From CAZFQG01 sp964520785 (GTDB lineage Bacteria; Planctomycetota; Planctomycetia; Pirellulales; Thermoguttaceae): a DNA stretch of 19,174 bases. Made by a program: the position numbers and the translations under genes. Shown here in pieces: positions 14,054 to 19,174 of the stretch. The stretch's first letter is position 1; each line of letters opens with the position of its first letter. A model generated the notes under the pieces. The model had not been told where the DNA came from. It did not search any database and saw only the letters and a list, made by a program, of their open reading frames with translations. Location of the stretch: NCBI GenBank assembly GCA_964520785.1, contig CAZFQG010000121.1, positions 1-19,174 on the forward strand. Direction: 5' to 3'.

Positions 14054-15484
14054 GTCCGGATCGGCGACGGATCGGGCATGGGCAGCGTCACGTTTCGTTT
14101 CCATGGCCGGTGGGCCCAGCCTTACCCGACGGTAGTCGATTCGGCCGCCGATTCCACCTGGGGCGCCGAGCATTTCGAGCGTCCGTGAAGGGAGGGAACC
14201 GGCTCTGGGGGTGGCGGTGAAGAAATCGCTCAGCGGGGTCTGGAAGGGAATCTTGGTCGCGCCGACGACGGCCCCGTCCGCGTCGAGCGCCAGAAGCCGG
14301 TTTTCGTTGACGGCGGTGCCGTTCTCATCCGAACCGCCGAGGTAAAACAGGGCGAAGAGCCGGCCGTCGTCGGTCACGTGAAACCTCGGGGTGCCGAACG
14401 CGAGGCTCGATTCCCCCTCGACCGATTCGCACAGGGTCCGCAGGACGCAAACGGCCCCGTCTCGGACGACCGCCAGGCGGATCGAGTGCGATTGTTTCGC
14501 TTGCGGAAAGAACTTCTCGCGGAGCCGCTCGTCGATCGCCCGCTCGCGCCAGAGGAGAAAGACGCGGCCGTCGTCGGCGACGTAAAGATCGCCGGGCATC
14601 ACGCCCCCGCCGGTCTCTTCCCGGCCCGCGACTTCGATCCAGGGGACGAACTTTCCGGTGGCAATGTCGGGGCACGACGTATAAAACAGCCGCCGGAAAT
14701 CGTAGTCCCAGTCGCGTCCGGTGAGTTCCTTCTTGTACGCCCTCCACGCCGAGTTCGGCTCGACGATATCGCTGACGCCGAAGAAGTAAACGGCCCGGTC
14801 CTTCAGTGCCACGGCCGGGTAGCACGTCCGGATCGGCTGGGGTTCTTCGTAATCCGCCCCCCACGGCCAGTCGAGCCGCCCAGCCGCCGCCCATGTTCCT
14901 TCGCCGTCGAGAAAGGCCCATTCGGCATGGGTGTATCCGATATTCTGAAAGAGGATCAACTCCCCCCGCTTTCCATCGGCGGCGAAACTGCGGTAGGAAT
15001 GTTCCGTGAAGGGCGGCTCGCCGGACCACTTCGGCAGGAGGATTTCGGGGCCGGACGCGGGATCGGCGGCCGAGAAGCACGCGATTTCCGGCCGAGCCGG
15101 GCCGCCGTAAACGTTGAGCGGCGCGAGCGTCGGATTCGCCGAAACGAAAATGCGTCCGTCATGGAACGCCGCCATGGGCGAGGGTTCGCGCGTGCGGTGT
15201 TCGGTATCGGTATAGCGGCACTTCCAGCCGTCTTCGGTCCGCTCGTAGAGGTTCCAACGGCAGTTGTTCAGCGGTTTGAGGTTGGGAATCCTCTCGATAC
15301 CGGTGGCGAACGTCCGCTCGCCCAGGCGGACCAGACACGTCGAGCCGTGACACCAGAGGGGTCCGCTCCCGTTCTCAAGCGATTCATACGAATAGACGAC
15401 CTCCTCCGCTTCGACCACCAGTTGCGCCGGGAATTCCGCGTCCGCGCAGGGAACAAACCACAGAAGGATCAACGCTGCTTTCAT
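13949..15484 (-). CDS. Secreted protein of unknown function, possible beta-propeller
   Basis: A 511-residue protein starting with a signal peptide that probably ends at ADA-EF, residues 16-18. I do not recognise a named family. The body shows repeated short strand-like units rich in DG, such as AAFHDGRIFVSA, VADDGRVFLLW and VTDDGRLFALFYL, which resemble sialidase- or BNR-like propeller blades, so that fold is inferred. The ATG at 15484 has AGAGGA five bases upstream, inside a triplicated 14-bp repeat. It is the third gene after an alcohol dehydrogenase and a cupin, 58 bp after the cupin stop. The last 50 residues (after YRRVRLGP) change to an Arg/Ser-rich character and read through the complement of the hydrolase gene, so the original stop may have been lost. 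Confidence 0.7.
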   Translation of the reverse strand: MKAALILLWFVPCADAEFPAQLVVEAEEVVYSYESLENGSGPLWCHGSTCLVRLGERTFATGIERIPNLKPLNNCRWNLYERTEDGWKCRYTDTEHRTREPSPMAAFHDGRIFVSANPTLAPLNVYGGPARPEIACFSAADPASGPEILLPKWSGEPPFTEHSYRSFAADGKRGELILFQNIGYTHAEWAFLDGEGTWAAAGRLDWPWGADYEEPQPIRTCYPAVALKDRAVYFFGVSDIVEPNSAWRAYKKELTGRDWDYDFRRLFYTSCPDIATGKFVPWIEVAGREETGGGVMPGDLYVADDGRVFLLWRERAIDERLREKFFPQAKQSHSIRLAVVRDGAVCVLRTLCESVEGESSLAFGTPRFHVTDDGRLFALFYLGGSDENGTAVNENRLLALDADGAVVGATKIPFQTPLSDFFTATPRAGSLPSRTLEMLGAPGGIGGRIDYRRVRLGPPAMETKRDAAHARSVADPDLLNEPARLRLPQHPQRSRGIFKLVPSSRERKRLL

Positions 15485-15489
15485 CGGTG

Positions 15490-15531
15490 TCCTCTTTGCC
15501 GCGTCCTCTATACCGCGTCCTCTTTGCCGCG
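15490..15531. repeat. Three tandem 14-bp repeats carrying Shine-Dalgarno-like AGAGGA
   Basis: Plus strand TCCTCTTTGCCGCG occurs at 15490-15503 and 15518-15531, with the variant TCCTCTATACCGCG between them. Read on the minus strand each unit ends in AGAGGA. The copy nearest the start codon at 15484 is the ribosome-binding site of the secreted-protein gene. Confidence 0.9.
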
Positions 15532-15542
15532 ACGGCGACGCG

Positions 15543-15803
15543 TTACCCGAACTTGTAGTGTTTCCGGACCGCCTTTTGCACTTTCCAGGTGCAGTCGAGT
15601 CCTTCCGGGAACGTCACGAAATCTCCGGGGCCGAACCGCACGGTTTGTCCCGGCGCCTCGACGGTCACGTCTCCCTCGAGGATCAAACAGCGTTCCGGCT
15701 CGTCGTAGTGCCAGGGAAACTCGGACGGTTCCTTCTCCCACGTGGGGCAGGCCTCCATCTCTTGCTTCTCCTCCGGCGTCGGCTTTCTGACTTCGATCTC
15801 CAT
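15543..15803 (-). CDS. Small cupin-domain protein (Cupin_3 / EutQ-like)
   Basis: An 86-residue single-domain cupin. The fold is indicated by FPWHYDEPERCLILEGDVTVE (about 29-49) and GQTVRFGPGDFVTFPEG, which match the two cupin motifs of the Cupin_3 (DUF861) group. The usual His-x-His metal pair of other cupins is replaced by HYDE, so metal binding is uncertain; function is unknown. The ATG at 15803 follows AAGGAG by five bases; an in-frame GTG one codon earlier is too close to that site. It lies 57 bp after the alcohol dehydrogenase stop and 58 bp before the secreted-protein start, so it is probably the middle gene of a three-gene operon. Confidence 0.85.
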   Translation of the reverse strand: MEIEVRKPTPEEKQEMEACPTWEKEPSEFPWHYDEPERCLILEGDVTVEAPGQTVRFGPGDFVTFPEGLDCTWKVQKAVRKHYKFG

Positions 15804-15860
15804 CACGTCTCCTTTCTGAAATGGGCTGCTCTGAACCGAACTACATTGCCACTTCCCACT

Positions 15861-17036
15861 TCATTCTATTCCACAACCGGCGACGATTTCCCGGATGACT
15901 TCAAGCGTGTAGACATTGGTCATTCCCCACTGCGTCGCCAGGCGGAAAGCCGTCTGGGCGATCTTGTCGACGTCGGACTCCGGCACGCCGGCCTCGCTGA
16001 GCGTCGTGGGGCTCTTGATCGACCTCGCCCACGCCTGATACGCGTCCGCGCCGGCCAGGGCCGTCTGTTCTTCGGTGTTCTTGTGGATTCCGAAGACCCG
16101 TTCAGCGAGTTGAGCGATCTTCCGCGTGTATCCCCCGCGAATCCGATAGCGCATCCAAGAGGGGATCACCAGCGAAAGGCTGGCTCCGTGCGCCATGTCG
16201 TACAGGGCGCTGAAGGCGTGGCCGATCATGTGATTCGGGAGGCGGATGTCCCCCAGCCCGGAAAGGGCCAGGCGGTTCCAGGCCATGGTCGCCGCCCACA
16301 TCATGGCCGCGCGGTCTTCATAATCGGCCGGATTGGCGATCAGCCGCGGCGCGGTCTCCATGAGCGTGGTAATAAGTCCTTCGGCGTAACGGTCCTGCAC
16401 CGGCGTGTGGGGGTCTTCCGTCGTGAGATAACCTTCCAGCAGGTGGGCGATCGCGTCGACCGACCCGTACGCGGTCTGGTCCGCCGGGACGCTAAAGGTC
16501 GTCGTGGGGTCGAGAATGGAGACCTTGGGGTGGAGAATATCGGCGGAGGTGGCGAACTTGTCGTGCGTCTGTTCATTGGTGATGACGGTGCCGCCGTTCA
16601 TTTCCGATCCGGTGGCGGCGAGCGTGAGAATCGCGGCAATCGGCAGGGCCTTTTCAGGGGTGCGTTTTCCCAGGTAGAACTCCCAGGGGGAATAGTCCAC
16701 GACGGCTCCCAGCGCGATCGCCTTCGCCTCGTCGATGACGCTTCCTCCTCCAACGGCAAGGATGAAATCGACTTTCTCGCTCTTCGCCGCGGCCACCCCT
16801 TCGAGGGTGTGGGTCAAAACCGGATTCGCCTTCACGCCGGGGCACTCGACGAATTCGATTCCTTCCTCGTGGAGGGACCGGACGACCGTATCGTAGACGC
16901 CGTTCTTCTTGATGCTTCCCTTGCCGTAGAGGAGAAGGCACTTCTTGCCCAGCGGCTTGGCCTCCTTACCAATTTCTCGGACCGTATCGCGACCGAAGAC
17001 GATCTTCGTCGGATTTTGAAAAACGAAGTTCTGCAT
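15861..17036 (-). CDS. Iron-type alcohol/aldehyde dehydrogenase (YqhD/BdhA-like)
   Basis: Probably an NAD(P)H-dependent alcohol dehydrogenase of the iron-containing (type III) family, reducing aldehydes in the cytoplasm. It has 391 residues, as does YqhD (387). The cofactor region has LYGKGSIKKNG (36-46) and AVGGGSVID (94-102). Asp194, His198, His269 and His283 match the four metal ligands of YqhD in position and spacing. The ATG at 17036 has AAGG seven bases upstream and a TTGCCT-16-TATAAT promoter 50 bases further. A small cupin and a secreted protein follow in the same direction. Cofactor preference cannot be fixed from sequence alone; the resemblance to YqhD suggests NADPH and a detoxification or fermentation role. 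Confidence 0.93.
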   Translation of the reverse strand: MQNFVFQNPTKIVFGRDTVREIGKEAKPLGKKCLLLYGKGSIKKNGVYDTVVRSLHEEGIEFVECPGVKANPVLTHTLEGVAAAKSEKVDFILAVGGGSVIDEAKAIALGAVVDYSPWEFYLGKRTPEKALPIAAILTLAATGSEMNGGTVITNEQTHDKFATSADILHPKVSILDPTTTFSVPADQTAYGSVDAIAHLLEGYLTTEDPHTPVQDRYAEGLITTLMETAPRLIANPADYEDRAAMMWAATMAWNRLALSGLGDIRLPNHMIGHAFSALYDMAHGASLSLVIPSWMRYRIRGGYTRKIAQLAERVFGIHKNTEEQTALAGADAYQAWARSIKSPTTLSEAGVPESDVDKIAQTAFRLATQWGMTNVYTLEVIREIVAGCGIE

Positions 17037-17085
17037 GAATCGACCTTGCCATTACGAAGCCTCCGGAAACCGTCAATCCCGCGCG

Positions 17086-17113
17086 ATTATAGCAGTTTCG
17101 TGCCGGCAGGCAA
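17086..17113 (-). promoter_or_regulatory. Sigma70-like promoter for the alcohol dehydrogenase-cupin operon
   Basis: On the minus strand TTGCCT (17108-17113) is 16 bp from a perfect TATAAT (17086-17091). Transcription would start near 17079, about 43 bases before the ATG at 17036. It lies in the 114-bp gap after the PilO-like gene, so the dehydrogenase operon has its own promoter. Confidence 0.6.
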
Positions 17114-17150
17114 AGCGTCTATCCGGCGGAAACGCCCGGACGCCCGGCCA

Positions 17151-18026
17151 TCAATACTCTGGCGGTAGGGCGTACGCGTCGGTGAGGTTCTCTCCGATGG
17201 TAAGAAGCCACCGTTGCCCTTCGGACTCGAGCACGACGTCGGCATCGTCAATCTCGGTGATCATGCCGGTGAACTGGCCGATGGAGAGAACGTCTCCGAG
17301 TGTCAACTTGCGGAGTTCATCCGAACCTCGCAACATGAACCAGGCCTCGGGGCGTCCATCGACATAGTTGACGGCCGAGAGATACGTCTGATCCGTCGGG
17401 TCGAATCCCCCTCCGACGGCGAAGAAGTTCCGTTGGGCGAAAGGGGCATAGGCCAGGAGGGATTCGGAAGCAAGCCGGTCGCCGCGTTCTTGCGATAGCG
17501 TATCCGTCCGGTCGGCGCCGGGAAGAGCCGCGGCCTCGACGGTGATCGACAAGTCCAGCTCGCCGGTCCTTTGGATGGGCGTCATGGAAATGGAACGTAT
17601 TTGATGGAGGTGACCGGCGCTGTAGAATTCGTACAGAAACGCCGTCAACTGATCGAGGCTTCCCTTGGCGCGGACGGAACAAGTGATGACCGAGAAGAGC
17701 CCTTTCCGACCCTGCGGCGGACTCGAATTGACGGTACGGTCCTTCAACCCGACATGCTCCACCAATTGCAGCAGCCAGGCTTGGTAAAGAGATCTCGCGA
17801 CGTTCGGGTCCGACGGGAGGGAGCGGCGCTCGTAGTCCATCAGTTGCCTCGCGGCCGCTCTGGCTTTGGTCAATTCCTTCTTGCTCCTTTCGATCCTGCG
17901 GAGGTATCCGTCCCGATCGTTCTCGAGACTGGAGAGGGGCTGGTTGAGGATCGTGTCGACGGTCCACTCTCCGGCGGAGAAAAGGAGAATGCCCACAAGG
18001 ACGACATACAATGCGTTCTTTCTCAT
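17151..18026 (-). CDS. PilO-like inner-membrane protein with PilP-like C-terminal domain
   Basis: Likely a component of the inner-membrane alignment complex of a type IV pilus or type II secretion-like system. The 291 residues start with a single membrane span (about 5-19), followed by a charged helix at 30-65 that could form a coiled coil, and a ferredoxin-like region to about 165, the PilO layout. From about 197, RNFF then LTLGDVLSIGQFTGMITEID and a final EGQRWLLTIGEN resemble the small beta domain of PilP/GspC-type proteins, so PilO and PilP functions may be merged; this is a pattern-based inference. The ATG at 18026 overlaps the previous stop as ATGA, with GGAG eight bases upstream. It is the last gene of its operon inside the window. 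Confidence 0.65.
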   Translation of the reverse strand: MRKNALYVVLVGILLFSAGEWTVDTILNQPLSSLENDRDGYLRRIERSKKELTKARAAARQLMDYERRSLPSDPNVARSLYQAWLLQLVEHVGLKDRTVNSSPPQGRKGLFSVITCSVRAKGSLDQLTAFLYEFYSAGHLHQIRSISMTPIQRTGELDLSITVEAAALPGADRTDTLSQERGDRLASESLLAYAPFAQRNFFAVGGGFDPTDQTYLSAVNYVDGRPEAWFMLRGSDELRKLTLGDVLSIGQFTGMITEIDDADVVLESEGQRWLLTIGENLTDAYALPPEY

Positions 18027-19174
18027 TTGGATGTCTCCGTAGCCCGAGAGAGCGCCGCTTCACCGGGACCGCCGGCCTGTTCGTCCGACGTTTGGGGAGT
18101 ATTCTCCACATCCACTTCGCCCGGTGCTTCGCGCGGTTGAGTCCCGCCGGCCGGCGCGGATCGTTTGTCACTGGCGCGGGGGGTCTTGAATCCTGCGCCG
18201 AGGACGCCGGCTCGCGTGGTGGGAGGCGATTGGGCCGCGCCGCCGGGTGGATTCAGTGTCGTTGCGGATTGGCTCGCGGAAACCTCCTCGCCGGCGGGCC
18301 GCTTTGAAGACTCCTCCGAGCGGGCGCCGGCGGACGGCTTGGCTTCGTCGGTCGACGGATTCAGGGCGGTCCGCGAGTCCTCCTCCGGCCGTTTCGGCAG
18401 GTGGCTGGTATACTCCTCGGCGGCGCGGCGCGCCACGGTCATCGACGTCTCGAATCGCCATGTATAGTCCTTCTCTCCCTGCCGCTCCTGGACGCGGCGA
18501 CTTTCGATCGCGTGGAATGAATCGCGAACCGCGTTTTCCATTCGCAAAACGATGGAGGGATCGCGGACCTGGCCGAAATAACTCACCGACCCGCCCCCGC
18601 CTCGGGCTGGAGCGAGGGTCATTTTGTGCAGCACCATGTCACGGCTGGAAGGGAGCCGCAGCGCCAGGTCGCGGAGTTCGTCCAGCCAACAGATGTCCGC
18701 GGCCTGCCATTCCCGGACCGCCGTGACCATCCGTTCCTTCGTCTTGCCGGACTGGACGAGCTTTTCGAGTTCGCGCATCTCGGCGTAGACGACGGAGTTC
18801 TCCTCCTTGACGGTCTCGATGCGATCCCAGACGTAGAAACCGCCGGCCGAGGCGACGACCAGGACGGCCGCGGCGATTCCCGCGTAGAGGCGGTTCCGGT
18901 TGGGCGGCTTCGGCTCCTGGCGGGGGTTCAAGAAGTCGATCGCGTGGGTGCCGCCACGGACCTCGTCGAGTATCATGCCCAACAGTGGGGCGAACTCCCC
19001 CGCGTTCTGCGGCGGGACCTGACCGGTGTTGTCGACGGCGACGAAGGGGTCGATTACCATCGCCGCGACGCCGAGTTCCTCCTGGATCGTCTCGATCAGG
19101 TGCTGGTACTCGTTGGGACCGCCGAACAGATAGACACCCTCAACGGGAGACGCGTCCGCCGTATTCTGCATCGA
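18023..19174 (-). CDS. PilM-like C-terminus fused to PilN-like membrane protein (5' end beyond window)
   Basis: The frame is open across the right edge, so the start is unknown; the ATG at 19171 is probably internal. The first 45 residues seen (EGVYLFGGPNEY, then ELGVAAMVIDPF) look like the end of the actin-like ATPase PilM, where a glycine-rich strand and a partner-subunit name region lie. Next comes a PilN-type segment: IDFLNPRQEP, a single membrane span (about 96-114), a coiled-coil region and a ferredoxin-like domain ending near 250. The last 110 residues are Ser/Pro/Thr/Glu-rich and probably disordered. In most type IV pilus loci PilM and PilN are separate genes, so this is a possible fusion. 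Its stop overlaps the PilO-like start by four bases (ATGA). Confidence 0.6.
   Translation of the reverse strand, partial: SMQNTADASPVEGVYLFGGPNEYQHLIETIQEELGVAAMVIDPFVAVDNTGQVPPQNAGEFAPLLGMILDEVRGGTHAIDFLNPRQEPKPPNRNRLYAGIAAAVLVVASAGGFYVWDRIETVKEENSVVYAEMRELEKLVQSGKTKERMVTAVREWQAADICWLDELRDLALRLPSSRDMVLHKMTLAPARGGGGSVSYFGQVRDPSIVLRMENAVRDSFHAIESRRVQERQGEKDYTWRFETSMTVARRAAEEYTSHLPKRPEEDSRTALNPSTDEAKPSAGARSEESSKRPAGEEVSASQSATTLNPPGGAAQSPPTTRAGVLGAGFKTPRASDKRSAPAGGTQPREAPGEVDVENTPQTSDEQAGGPGEAALSRATETSK

Noticed and set aside
14378..15790. Plus-strand frame of 470 codons opposite the secreted protein and cupin
   Set aside because: It crosses two genes and an intergenic repeat and lacks a plausible start or domain.
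15558..17168. Plus-strand frame of 536 codons opposite the cupin and alcohol dehydrogenase
   Set aside because: It spans two genes and a promoter in antisense and has no domain.
1..19174. CRISPR arrays, insertion sequences, integrases or attachment sites
   Set aside because: No regularly spaced direct repeats, transposase motifs, terminal inverted repeats or tRNA-linked duplications were found.

Overview
The window is a GC-rich, gene-dense stretch from a Gram-negative bacterium. It carries a Kdo-8-phosphate synthase gene (outer-membrane lipopolysaccharide), lipoproteins, a Tat-exported FAD oxidoreductase, a large secreted esterase-like protein and PilM/PilN/PilO-type pilus or secretion proteins. 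This mix, with many long exported proteins, fits Planctomycetota or a similar phylum such as Hydrogenedentota. That placement is inferred from gene content and was not tested. No tRNA, rRNA, insertion sequence, phage gene or CRISPR array was seen.

Layout. Bases 1-2399 form a leftward cluster: lipid kinase (DAGK/YegS family), kdsA, then a lipoprotein cut by the window edge. Bases 2400-3021 hold no convincing gene but contain a dense run of inverted repeats that could fold as RNA. A rightward Tat-dependent FAD oxidoreductase follows (3022-4473) and meets the next leftward operon at a terminator-like hairpin. Bases 10705-4571 are a tight leftward operon: small lipoprotein, ppx/gppA, ppk1 and a two-methyltransferase 23S rRNA enzyme (rlmKL). 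Its spacings are 14 bp, 2 bp and a 4-bp ATGA overlap. Diverging from it is queG (10754-11806), then a rightward secreted two-domain alpha/beta hydrolase (11969-14053) with a near-consensus sigma70-type promoter and a 5'-UTR hairpin.

Bases 17036-13949 read leftward: a YqhD-like iron-type alcohol dehydrogenase with a good promoter, a small cupin, and a secreted protein of unknown function whose 3' end runs 105 bp into the convergent hydrolase gene. The right edge (19174-17151) holds two overlapping leftward genes: a protein with a PilM-like end fused to PilN, truncated by the window, and a PilO-like protein with a PilP-like C-terminal domain.

How the parts work together. The lipid kinase/kdsA cluster points to envelope lipid synthesis. 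The central operon ties polyphosphate synthesis (ppk1) and breakdown (ppx) to ribosomal RNA methylation. The right edge is the inner-membrane alignment part of a type IV pilus or type II secretion-like machine. Nothing seen here is a clearly new system. The best leads are the structured intergenic region, the compacted Pil fusions, the triplicated ribosome-binding-site repeat before the secreted protein, and the hydrolase with a second domain lacking its nucleophile.
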